A DNA stretch of 64,000 nucleotides from Sambucus nigra (GCA_949130495.1 OX422218.1:39611651-39675650); one strand, 5' to 3'. Counted from the stretch's first letter, positions 22,603 through 33,531 are shown. Translations and numbers: made by a program. The notes: generated by a model from the letters alone, not told the origin.

Positions 22603-22837
22603 TAAACAAAATTTTGCCCACAAAATTGTCAAAAATATGGCAAAATATATTTGTAGACATGGTATTCGTGCAATTTTCTAATGATAAATAAAGGTTAGCA
22701 AACATGTAAATTAATTTGTAAAATGTTTATTTGCCCCTATGTATTACATTTGCAGCGGTGCATCAAAGGAACTTTAATATTTGAATTTTGACTTGCAGTT
22801 AATTTTGTATACTGGATAATGACTAAAATATTTATTT

Positions 22838-23790
22838 ACCAGACATCACTTGGCACCAACAACCATTTTAGTTATCCACAAACTCTTGTGATCTTTATTC
22901 ATATATTTCTGCCAATTGTCCCAAATTTTTTATTAAAATAGTTAGCTGTTTCTATCAACTATTGTGATCCTTCGGGATTCACCTGGGTATTCAATTTCCC
23001 ACGGGAATCACATGGGCATCTACATTGGTATTTCCATATTTTATTGGGAACCAATTATCGTTGCTATTAGATATTGGAAAATGATAGGATACAAGTTTTT
23101 TCTCTAAATTATCATTGCTCTTAAATATTCCCAAAACTGAGTTGCGCAGTTTTAAATTGTCTATTGGGTCTTGCAGATGGGTATTCTTTTGTAGTTCTTT
23201 AAGCCCAAGATTAGAATAAGAGAATCACTCCACAGTTAAGCACATGTAAAAATCTACCAAGAGTCCTAGTTTTTTTCGTGTCAAATCACTCAACTATAAC
23301 TGCTCTTAAATATTTCAAAGTTTTCGGGATATAAAACTAAGTTGCACAGCTGACCGGAGAACTGCTTGAAGTTTTCATTTCACTTCTTATAAATTTGGTT
23401 TCGTTAATTTAAATTTTATTGAAAAAAAAATTATATATTATGTTTTATAAACACTTGTAAGTATAATTTTAAGAGTGGTGCTATAAGTCTCAAATAGCTG
23501 TCCCAAAACTCCCCCCAAAAGCAATTAATTTGGTGTCTTGGCGGGACCCCATAACACAAGACAATACTTAATAGGCAGGTGAGAGAGTAAGTGAAATCCA
23601 CATCAGATTTGGGGGAGGTTTTGGGGGAGATTTTTGTACTCATATCATTATTCTAATTTTAAATATTATATAATTGCTCTTAAATATTTCATCTTCCCAC
23701 TTTCTCGAATAGATCGGAATAATCATTATAAGAAATGACGGTGTTCTTTTCATACTTACTATATAATATTGGGGTGTGTTTGCCTACCAT
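22838..23790. repeat. Block D, copy 1
   Basis: Similar to 26256-27145 and 30450-31817 (CCACAAACTCTTGTGATC, TTCGGGATTCACATGGGTAT, GAGAATCACTCCAC, AAACTGAGTTGCGCAG). Compared with copy 3, about 400 bp in the middle are missing near 23375. No coding potential was recognised. Immediately upstream of the knottin promoter region. Confidence 0.7.
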
Positions 23791-24154
23791 GATTGAAAAT
23801 CAATGAAAATAATGGTGGATATATAAGATTGATATAGTCTTACTTCCATAATTTGCTATGGAAATTTATTTTGTGTCTTGAATAAGAAATGTTTTCTATA
23901 AAAAAAATGGTAAGACTGTGTGAAACATTTTCAGAAATGTAACTATTGTTCCGATAGACAAACCCAAACCTCAATCATTTTCCTTATGCCTTATCACTAG
24001 ATATTTGTTCACACGTGATACCGAAGTCTTTCCCTTTTTTGTCTTCTTTTTTTATTTGTTGGATCAAAGCTGATTTGTTTCCCTTTTTTTCACAGGATTG
24101 TTTAATTTTTTTCCTAACAGTCAGTGTAGTGAATCTTTTACAAGTTGGATTCTT
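23791..24154. other. AT-rich segment upstream of knottin
   Basis: No gene or element recognised. Present without important change in unit B (57754-58117). Confidence 0.5.
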
Positions 24155-24445
24155 AAACTGTAGAGCTAAGTAAATGGTTTGTCGAATAATATTACAGTGA
24201 TTACGTAGTCGTCATAATTACAATTTCAATTTAATTGAATAATATTGGTATTTTTTTAAACAAATCACAATGTTAAATAAACGAATCATTGCATTATTTT
24301 AGAGTAAATCATGGTGTCAGTTTAACAAATATCATTCAAATCCTAATTTTAACATAACTAATATGTTCGACTTTAATTTAAATTTTAGAGTTTATTTTTA
24401 AAAAAAATCAACGATGTAATTATGATATTTGAGTTGTCTGTCATG
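24155..24445. repeat. Block E, upstream of knottin (unit A)
   Basis: The copy of block E attached to the intact knottin gene; compare 11055-11345 and the unit B copy at 58118-58408. Confidence 0.7.
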
Positions 24446-24932
24446 TATTTATGATTAAAAAATCACATATGTATATATATATATATATAATTAACAACTC
24501 GAATACTTTAAACAAAGGTTAAATAAAAATTTATGTTTTTTTTTTAAAAACGAAAACAAACTTCAAAAACTGGGTAATTTATGAAAATTGAAAATTTGAT
24601 AAAATGAAGATTTGTGAATGGGAAATAAAAGTAAAATTATATATAAATTCTAAATTCAGAAGATAAAAAAGACAGGTTATATAAAAACAGTTTGGAATAG
24701 TTTTTGTCAAATGAAAACTGACTTAAAAAAAAATCTGATATTTTTTAATAAACAGCCTGACGTTTAATGAGGACACATGAGAGAATTGTATTTGTTATAT
24801 TATAAAAAAAAGGTTAAACAAATAATTTATTGTCAATGGGTTTTTTTCAACTTTACAAACTGTTTTAGCTATTAAAAAGTATATTTAATCTTTTAGCCTT
24901 GGTTGGATAAGTTTATGTTTCACAGTATCCTC

Positions 24933-24940
24933 TATAAATA
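24933..24940 (+). promoter_or_regulatory. TATA box of knottin gene
   Basis: TATAAATA lies 53 bp before the start codon at 24994, leaving room for a short 5' leader that is A-rich and C-poor near the ATG, typical of plant genes. The unit B counterpart is at 58896-58903. Confidence 0.7.
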
Positions 24941-24993
24941 CGACATGAGCGAGAGCCTTTAGGATACAACAAACACTCAAATAAAAGAAAGAT

Positions 24994-25458
24994 ATGGAAA
25001 TGAAGAAGGTTTTTTTCATGACAATGTTGGTAGCTGTGGTGTTTGTGGCAAACATTGGCACGTCCACTGCCAATTCGGTTGTCAACAACCGTAAGATGAT
25101 GGACTCCGACATTCTGCTCAGTGTTTATAGTTCCCTTGGTCAATGCTGGGGTAAAGGATGCGCTCCTTGGAGCCCCTGCCAATCCGGTTGCACTTGCGTG
25201 GGAGCGGCTGGTGTGTTGGGTGCCTGTGTGGGTCCGTTAGATGGACCGGGCAACAAAATTATCTCCACCACTGATAATTCTGTTGCTAACAACCATAAAT
25301 TGTTAGACACCGCCATTCTCCTCAACGTTGATAGTTCCCTTGGTCAATGCATTGGTAAATTTTGCGCACCTTGGAGCCCTTGCCAAAGCGGTTGTGTTTG
25401 CGTCGGACCTGTTGGTTTTGGTGCATGTGTGGGTCCGTCAGTTGGAATGAGAAACTAG
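24994..25458 (+). CDS. Secreted double-knottin precursor (albumin-1b-like)
   Basis: 154 residues, intronless. Residues 1-26 form a signal peptide (hydrophobic core FFMTMLVAVVFVANIG, cleavage probably after STA). Two tandem modules follow, 27-81 and 95-148, about 40 of 55 residues identical. Each has a polar pro-region (NNxKxxDxxILL) and a cystine-knot domain. Cysteines are 51, 56, 62, 66, 68, 78 and 119, 124, 130, 134, 136, 145, spacing C-4-C-5-C-3-C-1-C-9(8)-C; the CxC is typical of knottins. The APWSPCQSGCxCVG core resembles legume PA1b (CSPF..PPC...CxC). Two peptides are probably released in the secretory pathway for defence or signalling; this is inference. The Met at residue 3 is an alternative start, but the first ATG gives the better signal peptide. 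Squash inhibitors and cyclotides are less likely: loops differ and no C-terminal propeptide follows the final Asn. Confidence 0.87.
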   Translation: MEMKKVFFMTMLVAVVFVANIGTSTANSVVNNRKMMDSDILLSVYSSLGQCWGKGCAPWSPCQSGCTCVGAAGVLGACVGPLDGPGNKIISTTDNSVANNHKLLDTAILLNVDSSLGQCIGKFCAPWSPCQSGCVCVGPVGFGACVGPSVGMRN

Positions 25459-25968
25459 CTTTCCAGTTACATCTACATATACATATATATATTTACGTAT
25501 ATGTGTGTGTGGGATTGTATGAAATAAGCTCAACCTAGTGTTCAACGGGCATTTACATCCATGTATGTTAAGTTATTGATCAATGGAAATTATGTTCGAA
25601 AATATTGTGTTTTAAAAAAATTAAATAATATGACCAAATTAATATTTTGCCTAACATTGAGCCATTTTAAAAGTAGGATTCACACATTAAATGTGGTGAA
25701 ACCCAGTACGTACGTGTTGCCTGAAGCAAGACGAGTGACATGATATTCATTTGTTAAAAAAGGAATACTCATTAATAAGAAATTTAGGTTCAAAGTGACC
25801 CATATTAGGAATTTGATTTAACTTTCTGAGACGAATTTTCTGAATTGTCGCTAAATGTCTTGGCTATGCACTATTGCTTTTCAAAAACGTCCCTAAAGGT
25901 CATTATTGTTCACCATAGTCGTGGCTATTCATGAAAAGCATCCTTAAAGTGAATGTTAAGAAAAATGA

Positions 25969-25970
<2 letters not shown>
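25459..25970. other. Knottin 3' flank
   Basis: Contains the likely 3' UTR (TATATACGTATATGTGTGTG, then AATAAG at about 25523 as a possible polyadenylation signal). No second gene. A 60-residue frame at 25561-25743 has no family resemblance. Confidence 0.5.

Positions 25971-25974
<4 letters not shown>

Positions 25975-26041
<67 letters not shown>
25975..26041. repeat. (TA)n microsatellite, long allele
   Basis: About 33 TA dinucleotides. In unit B the same place (59936-59952) has only about 8, so this is the main length difference between the two knottin neighbourhoods. Confidence 0.9.
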
Positions 26042-26044
<3 letters not shown>

Positions 26045-26057
26045 ATTTTTACAATTG

Positions 26058-27145
26058 AGTAGTCATTTTTTTTTATAAAGTCTCTGAAGGCTTGTACACT
26101 ATGGATTTTTTTTTCTTTGTCTAATACTGTCATATGAATAATATATGTAATCTTTTATCAGATAAATAATATAAATTGGGCCAGAGATAAGACCATGAAA
26201 GTGAACTGGTTTGTGGAAAAATGTGAACTTTAAAATCCAATGTTAAATCCATTTATTTGCCAGACATCATCTGGCCTCACAACCACTTCAGTTATCCACA
26301 AACTCTTGCTATCTTTATTCAAATATTTCTGCCAACTGTCCCAATTTTTTTATACAAATGATTAGCCGTTTCAACCCACTCTTGTGATCTTTCGGGATTC
26401 CCATGGGTATTCAATTTTACACGGAATTCACATGGGTATCCACGTTGGTATTTCCATATTTTAACAGGAAGCAATTATCATTGTTCTTATATATTTGCAA
26501 ATTTTTACGGATACAAAACTGAGTTGGGCAGTTTTAAATGGTCAACTGGGTCTTGCAGATGAGTGTTCTTTTGTACTTCTTTAACCACAACATTAGAATA
26601 AGAGAATCACTCCACACTTAGGCACATGTAAAAAGCTACCAAGAGTCCCAGTTTTTTCCTCTAAAATCACTCAATTATAACTGTTCTTAAATTTTTGCAT
26701 ATTTTGCGGGATATAAAACTGAATTGCGCTGCTGACCGAGAACTGCATGAAGTTTAAAATAGTCTATTGGGTATTGCAGATTGCTATTCTTTTGAACTTC
26801 TTCAACAACAACATTAGAATAAGAGAATCACTTGCTACTTACTATCATAGAAAGTAGCTTCTTAATCGGGTTGTGTGGCATTTTCATTGTGTATTGTTCG
26901 TATTCGCTAAGAAAAAAAGATCTGCCATCAGATCAAGTTGTGTTGTCTCACTTTGATTTTATAGTGTTCCTGATTGGTAAACAAATAAGATTTAGTTTCA
27001 TGCCGCGCTTTCAATCGATTTTGTGTATGTGTGGTAAGAAAATAAGATTTCATGTCACGTTAGATAAAACATAATTATCGTGGGAAGTAAATAAAAAGAA
27101 TCCAAAAAATTAAACTTGAGGCCATTATAAGATGTTTTTTTAATA
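26058..27145. repeat. Blocks F and D contiguous, copy 2
   Basis: F is 26058-26255 and D is 26256-27145; D matches 30450-31510. This copy shows the uninterrupted order. The 80-residue frame at 26832-27074 inside D is not preserved in the D copy at about 31183-31440 and is not taken as a gene. Confidence 0.7.
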
Positions 27146-27705
27146 TAATTTTACAAATAACGCTAAAAAGATCTTATTAACTTTATACAAAGTTGTTATT
27201 AACTTTATACAAATGATTATATGTCTTTTTAAATAACGCTAAAAGGATTTTTTTATATATATAAATTGTTTTATGTATTATAACATTCAGGTTTTATCGT
27301 TATTTAAAATAAATGTTTAAAAAGTTAATAACATTATTATTCTTAAAAAATACTTTTTTTTCATTTTTTTCGGTTTTTTTTCCATTGAACAAAATAAAAA
27401 CGTTTTCATTTACAATAAAATTTTTATATATATATATATGTATAAATAACTAATAAAAAAAGAGATTTTTTTTTTTAAATATATAAATGAACATTAAAAA
27501 ACTGTTCTTTTTAGTTTTATAACCTTTTTTTAGAAATATAAAAGCAACTTTAAAAAATTTACTTGGATAAAAAAGGGAACCTTTTTTTTATATACAAACA
27601 GTTTTTTAATGCAAAGTGTTTATACGTATGATTTTTTGATACATACATGTGTATAGTTAGTTCGACACATTAATAAGAGAAAGAGTATAGTTAGTTAGAA
27701 ACATT

Positions 27706-27757
<52 letters not shown>

Positions 27758-27838
27758 TTTTTGTTAAATGACACTCGGATTTCAACGATTGAGAGACATC
27801 AAAAGATGATGTCTTTGACAACATCAAAAAATTTTCCC
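27146..27838. other. AT-rich segment with GA microsatellite and stray TIR
   Basis: Poly-T/A-rich. (GA)n at 27711-27755. At about 27795-27838 the sequence GACATCAAAAGATGATGTCT...ACATCAAAAAATTTTCC repeats the right terminus of the foldback element and ends exactly at its left target duplication. Confidence 0.6.
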
Positions 27839-27847
27839 CATAACACC

Positions 27848-29641
27848 GGAAAAATTTTTGATGTTGCCAACGACATCAAGTTTTGATGTCGTCCAATAAG
27901 AGAGTTTCTTAAGAAGTGTTCTCTCACTTCATTTAATGGTTCATTATCTCATTTTCAAGTCATGTTCTCTCACTTCATTTAATAGGGAATAAAATAGTTT
28001 ACACAATTTATATATAAAAAAAGAATGACATTTTTATACTATAAAAATATGACAAAAATGTTTAAGTGTTTTTAAAACTATTTTATTTAAATGAAAAAGT
28101 AAAAAAACGTGTTTTGTTACAAAGCGTATATATTTAATATATAAATTGTTAAAAAGGTATTAAATATATACTCTTTTTCAAAAAGTTAAAAAAACGTGTT
28201 TTGTTACACTTTTATTTAAATATAAACAGTTTTTTAGTAACTTTTTTTAATTCTTTACTAAAAAATAAAGTTGTAAAAAAACAGTTTTTTTTAAAAAAAA
28301 AAAAACGTTTTTGAATAACTTTTTTTTATTAATCTTTTCTGAAAAATAAAGTTGTAAAAAAATGTTTTTTTTTCAATTTTTTTACTTAAACAAAAAAACA
28401 GTTTTTTTTTTGTTGTAAAAAAACAGTTTTCTGATTGTTTTTATATTTCTAATATGTAAAAAACAGTTTTTTTATTGTTTTTTCGCCATTCAAAAAACTG
28501 GTTTTGTACAACAAAAAAAAATGCAAAAAAAAAATTGTTTATATATAAAAACTGTTTAACAAAACACATTTTTTAACGTTTCAAAAAAATAGCACATATT
28601 TAAAACATTTAAAATGTTTATATATTAACATTTTTTAAGATGTTAATATATAAACACATTTTTTTTAAATGTGTTAATATATAAACTGTTATATGTAAAC
28701 TCTCTTAAAAAATGTGTTAAAAAATGTGTTAATATATAAACTGTTATATATAAACTCTCTTAAAAAATGTGTTAAAAATGTGTTATATATAAACTCTCTT
28801 TAAAACGTGTTAAAAATGTAAGCTCTCAATAAAATATTTAAATGTGTTATATATTAACATCTTAAAAAATGTGTTAAAAAATGTTTTAAATATGTGCTAT
28901 TTTTTTGAAACGTTAAAAAATGTGTTTTGTTAAACAGTTTTTATATATAAACAATTTTTTTTTTTGCATTTTTTTTTGTTGTACAAAACCAGTTTTTTGA
29001 ATGGCGAAAAAACATTAAAAAAAACTGTTTTTTACATATTTGAAATATAAAAACAATCAAAAAACTGTTTTTTTACAACAAAAAAAAAAAAGTTTTTTTG
29101 TTTAAGTAAAAAAATTGAAAAAAAAACATTTTTTTACAACTTTATTTTTCAGAAAAGATTAATAAAAAAAAGTTATTCAAAAACGTTTTTTTTTTTTTTT
29201 AAAATTGTTTTTTTACAACTTTATTTTTTAGTAAAGAATTAAAAAAAGTTACTAAAACACTGTTTATATTTAAATAAAAATGTAACAAAACACGTTTTTT
29301 TTAACTTTTTGAAAAAGAGTATATATTTAATACCTTTTTAACAGTTTATATATTAAATATATACTCTTTGTAACAAAACACGTTTTTTACTTTTTTATTT
29401 TAAAAAAATAGTTTTAAAAACACTTAAACATTTTTGTCATATTTTTATAGTATAAAAATGTCATTCTTTTTTTATATATAAATTGTGTAAACTATTTTAT
29501 TCCCTATTAAATGAAGTGAGAGAACATGACTTGAAAATGAGATAATGAACCATTAAATGAAGTGAGAGAACATTTTTTAAGAAACTCTCTTATTGAACGA
29601 CATCAAAACTTGATGTCGTTGGCAACATCAAAATTTTTTCC
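27848..29641. mobile_element. 1.8-kb foldback element, Mutator-like (unit A)
   Basis: Flanked by the perfect 9-bp direct repeat CATAACACC at 27839-27847 and 29642-29650. The element begins GGAAAAATTTTTGATGTTGC, and its right end is the inverted equivalent. The arms run about 27848-28645 and 28857-29641 with very few mismatches over nearly 800 bp, around a ~210-bp spacer made of short repeats (AATGTGTTA, ATATAAACTCTCTT). A 9-bp TSD and GG(G)AAAAA ends fit Mutator-like foldback elements. No transposase. If transcribed it would make a long, nearly perfect hairpin. Located 2.4 kb downstream of the knottin stop. Confidence 0.85.
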
Positions 29642-29650
29642 CATAACACC

Positions 29651-30449
29651 TGTTGGTCTATTCACAATTTAGTAGGTGCCGACACCAAATTTTATTTGTT
29701 CAAAGTAATGGACTTCCAATTAGCATGGTACATATGATAACACCAAATGCAGTTACGTACTCATCATATTATAATGTGTCAGTTTGATGGAATATTTTGT
29801 TAAACAAATCAGACTAGTAGTTTGGACTCGCGTAAACAAAAAATACGGTGTCATTTTAAACAAAAAATCACAATAACATGTTAACACAATATTATAAAGT
29901 TGATAAATAGTTCGGATTCCTTTACATTTTAATATGTTGTAAAAATTTTAAAAAGTTTACGAAGGAGTAAGCATGCTGTCAAGTATGTCCTAAATTTTTT
30001 CCAAGAGTCAAATGAAAAAAAAAAAATTTGCATCTAATAGTTACAACTAGGAATTAGGTTATAAATATTAAGCATATGTGTAAATGGGACCAATGAGAAA
30101 ATGAATTGGATTAAAAAAAATTAATTTTCAATGTTTCCCATAAAAAACAGGGTGTATTATTTTTCATTACAAAAACAATTAAATTTAAAGGCACGTATGA
30201 GATAATTTTTTATTTTTTTAATTTACAACAAGACAAATTCAAAACATTATTTTTTCTATCAACAATATGGTACGTGTGGATACCCACATGACTTTCTCCA
30301 AGCAACCTAGTGGAATATCAATAAGCTTGGTACAAATGATAACACTATAATATGGGAGAAGACCTTTCACGTGGCATAATAATGTTGTGTCTTTTTTCAA
30401 AATTTTAATATATGTATATATTCAGAACTTGAACAAAAGATTATATATT
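29651..30449. repeat. Spacer with diverged 1.2-kb satellite fragment
   Basis: 29880-30255 resembles the 1.2-kb satellite (AACACAATATTATAAAGTT, GCATCTAATAGTTACAACTA, GTGTAAATGGGACCAATGAG) but is clearly more diverged. Around it lies AT-rich sequence with no gene. Unit B repeats this to the end of the window. Confidence 0.6.
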
Positions 30450-30635
30450 GCAACATGTAAGGCCATGATATCCACAAAATCTTGTGACCTTTATTAAAAT
30501 ATTTCTTTCAATTGTCACAATTTTTCTATTCTAATAATTAGCTGTTTCTACCCACTCTTGCTATCTTTCGAGATTCGCATGGGTATTCAATTTCACACGG
30601 GATCCACATGGGTATTTCAATATTTAAACTTTCAC

Positions 30636-30686
<51 letters not shown>

Positions 30687-31817
30687 CATATATTAAGAAC
30701 TTGAACAAAAGATTATATATTGCAACATGTAAGGCCATGATATCCACAAAATCTTGTCATCTTTCGGGATTCACATGGGTATCCACATGGGTAGTTCAAT
30801 ATTTTAAGTGGAAGCAATTATCGTTGATATTAGATATTGTTCCTAAATATTTGCAAATTTTTGCTGATACAAAAATGAGTTGCGCAGTTATAAATGGTCT
30901 ACTGGGTCTTGCAGATGAGTGTTCTTTTGTACTTCTTTAAGCACAACATTGGAATAAGAGAATCACTCCACACTTAAGCACATGTGAAAAGCTACCAAGC
31001 GTCCCAGTTTTTTACTCTCAAGTCACTCAATTATAACTGCTCTTAAATTTTTGCAAATTTTGCGAGATATAAAACTGAGTTGCGCTGCTGACCGGAGAAC
31101 TGCATGAAGTTTAAAATAGCCTCTGGGTTCTTGCAGATTGCTATTCTTTTGAACTTCTTTAACCATAACAATAGAAGAAGAGAATCACTTGCTACCTACT
31201 TTCTTAGTAAATACGTTCTTAGTCGGGTTGTGTCGCATTTTCATTGTGTATTGTTCGTATTTGGTAACAAAAAAATATCTTTAATCTGATCAGGTCGTGT
31301 TGTGTCACTTTGATTTGATAGTGCTCGTGATTGGTAAACAAATAAGATTTAGTTTCATGTTGCGCTTTCATTCGATTTTGTTCATGTCTAGTAAAAAAAA
31401 ATAAGATTTCATGTCACGCTCGCTAAAAAATAATTATCGTGGGATGTAAATAAAAAGAATGCAAAAAATTCAACTCGCGGTGATTCTATGGCATATTTTT
31501 TTAATATTATTTTACTTCTTATAAATTTGGTTTCGTAAATTTAAATTATATGGAAAAAGTGTTATATATATTATGTTTTATAAACACATCTAAGTTTAAT
31601 TTTAATGCACATTCTTATGTGTGTAAATGTTTGTAAATGGTGAATGGCTATTCTCTTATACAAGTGGTTGCAACTTTTTACACCTTCACATTTTTCCCTG
31701 TTCTATTCGGTCAGACCTTTAGCCATCGGGCCAAGGCAAAATAGGGTGTTCAAAGTATCATTATAAGAAATGACGGTGTCCTTTTCACAGTTATTATAAT
31801 ATTAGGGTATGATCGCC
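30424..31817. repeat. Block D, copy 3, with internal duplication
   Basis: The longest copy of block D. A segment of about 60 bp (GAACTTGAACAAAAGATTAT ... CCACAAAATCTTGT) occurs at 30424-30486 and again at 30692-30755, with an (AT)n tract at about 30641-30680 between. The block is truncated at 31818 by the 3' end of LINE-1. The frame at 30608-30940 is a translation of the AT tract and is not a gene. Confidence 0.65.
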
Positions 31818-33531
31818 TTTATTTTTCAAAGGAGAAAAATTATTAATAACCAAATTGGAGAAAAAGCCTCTCCTAGTGGCTCTTACAAGCGGTGAAGAAA
31901 AAATAAATAACACTAAAATTTACAAGATCTTGTACGAGAAAAAGAAGACCTTAAATTATATTTAAGTGCCAATTTCTCCTCAGGAGTTAATGTCGAAAAC
32001 TCCACTTAATAATTCTTGATTCTTTTCTTTTGAGAGTTATAGTCCACCAAGTCATCTTCAGTGTTGCCTAGGATATCGAATGAATTGCTATCTTGTGTTT
32101 GAAGATGTATGTTTCTGCCTTTTTTAATAATTGAATCTTCAATAAAAGCCCTAGCTTTGGCTGAATTAGGACTCAGGCTGAATTAAGACTCATTCCTAAA
32201 TCAAATTTGGGGAGCTCGACTTATAAATTCAATCCATGACTGATTAAATTTCATATATCCTCTAGAGCTGGCATTTCATCTTCAGAAATTGAATTATTAT
32301 TCTCACTATTGACACTATCACAATAATCCACTATTTTAGATGCCAATATAATTGATGATACCACGTCCACTATACGATCCGGTATCACTATTTTCCCCAG
32401 CTACCTGATTTAGAGTTTATGCCATGTGCATTAGTTATGGTATCATATTGAACAAGGCTTGTTTCAACCGGATTCTTGGGGGTATGCTCCGTATTATTTA
32501 GTAAATCTTTAGACGTCAACAAGTCAAATTGTTATGAGCCACATGTGTAGTTGAGGTGTAATTTAATCTAGCTAACTATACGTGATTTTCCTGCTGAACA
32601 GGTGGATCCAAATGTTTTCCATTATTCACCACATGTACAGTTGGAGCTTCTTGACTTAAGGATATACAGGCACCTGCATCATTAGCCCTAACATCTAACC
32701 CAAAATTCTCTCAGGTAGAGATATGTTTGCCTACAAACTCTTTTTCCATCCGATTATTCAAGTGAGTTCCATTTTTTTTTTTTTTAAATGAAAATGTTTT
32801 TTCGTACCTTGGTTACAAACTCTTTGAGGTTTCCCTGATCCATGATGGGATTTATTCTTGACATTTTTACAATTTGAAATTGCGTGTCCAACACTTCTAC
32901 CATAATCACAAAAAGGTAGTGTATCCACAAAGGAAACTTTTATTGGAATTTTCTCATTTTCAACTTCAACCACCACAACAGTAGGAAGATTGAAAGAAAA
33001 ATCAACTTCAATAATAACGCTAACATATAAACCATACTTTTGGTTAATTGTAGATGAGTCGTTTCGAATGGGGATCCCAATGCCGCGAGCAATTTCCAAT
33101 AATAATCTCTGGTGCCAAAAAACTACAGGTAAATCCAAAAATCGAACCCAAACATGGACATATGAGGAAACAAAAGATGAGGGGTTAAAGTTTGGACACC
33201 AATGAATAATTTTAAAAAAGTAAATTTCTAATTTTAAGGGGCCAGGCATCCATGCCCTAAAAAGATCTTCTTGAGAATCAATGTAAATAGTATAATATCC
33301 TTTACCTTTGGGAGTAAGCTTCAATGGATTTTGTGGCAGCCCTGTTTTTGAGGTAATTTTCGTGAACTCCTCTGTAGTTGGAACATGCTTGCCCTTCTCT
33401 AAAATCAACCTTCCCAACAATCTAGATTTAAAAGATCGAAGTGACTCCGTGTAGACATTTTCTGACATCTTAATAACAGGAGTGTCGTGATGATAGTGGG
33501 TCTGAGGTAGATCGTGAAAGTAAGAAGACAT
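31818..33531 (-). pseudogene. LINE-1, copy 3, ORF1 with LINE 3' tail
   Basis: The best LINE-1 copy. Minus frame 33531-32758 (257 residues) carries DUF4283 (residues about 36-190: LLGRLILEKGK, HWCPNFNPSS, VHVWVRFLDLP, IARGIGIPIRNDSS) and a degenerate knuckle at 208-221 (FCDYG..GH....C, second Cys is Gly). Downstream, on the minus strand, comes the C-terminal region (KARAFIEDSIIKKGRN, DILGNTEDDLVDY, TPEEKLALKYNL) with stops. The tail then reads AGGCTTTTTCTCC ... TTTCTCCTTTGAAAAATAAA, ending at 31818, typical of plant LINE 3' ends. No endonuclease or reverse transcriptase lies between ORF1 and the tail, so this is an ORF1-only deletion derivative. The 5' end is fused to LINE-2. Confidence 0.82.

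Larger units (their letters stand above)
20999..22837. other. 1.84-kb AT-rich insert between blocks F and D
   Basis: Comparison with 26058-27145, where F runs straight into D, implies this stretch was inserted. It contains a G homopolymer (21309-21330), GT/GTAT-rich simple sequence (21330-21390), a long A-rich tract (21590-22380) and the MITE-like hairpin at 22419. Open frames there are Lys/Phe-rich and not credible. The part from 21842 is repeated in unit B. Confidence 0.5.

Noticed and set aside
24913..25182. Antisense open frames over the knottin gene (also 24885-25112, 25140-25325 and their unit B equivalents)
   Set aside because: They mirror the knottin coding strand, lack their own promoter or family resemblance, and the sense frame has clear signal peptide and cysteine patterns.
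24994..25458. Cyclotide (head-to-tail cyclic peptide) interpretation
   Set aside because: The CxC knot is shared, but the last loop is 8-9 residues rather than 4-5, and no C-terminal propeptide follows the final Asn, which asparaginyl endopeptidase cyclisation needs.
26832..27074. 80-residue open frame in block D (also 60743-60985)
   Set aside because: The frame is not preserved in the related block at about 31183-31440, and the sequence has no domain or codon signal.
30608..30940. Open frames containing IYIYIY repeats (also 25903-26133)
   Set aside because: They are translations of (TA)n microsatellites.
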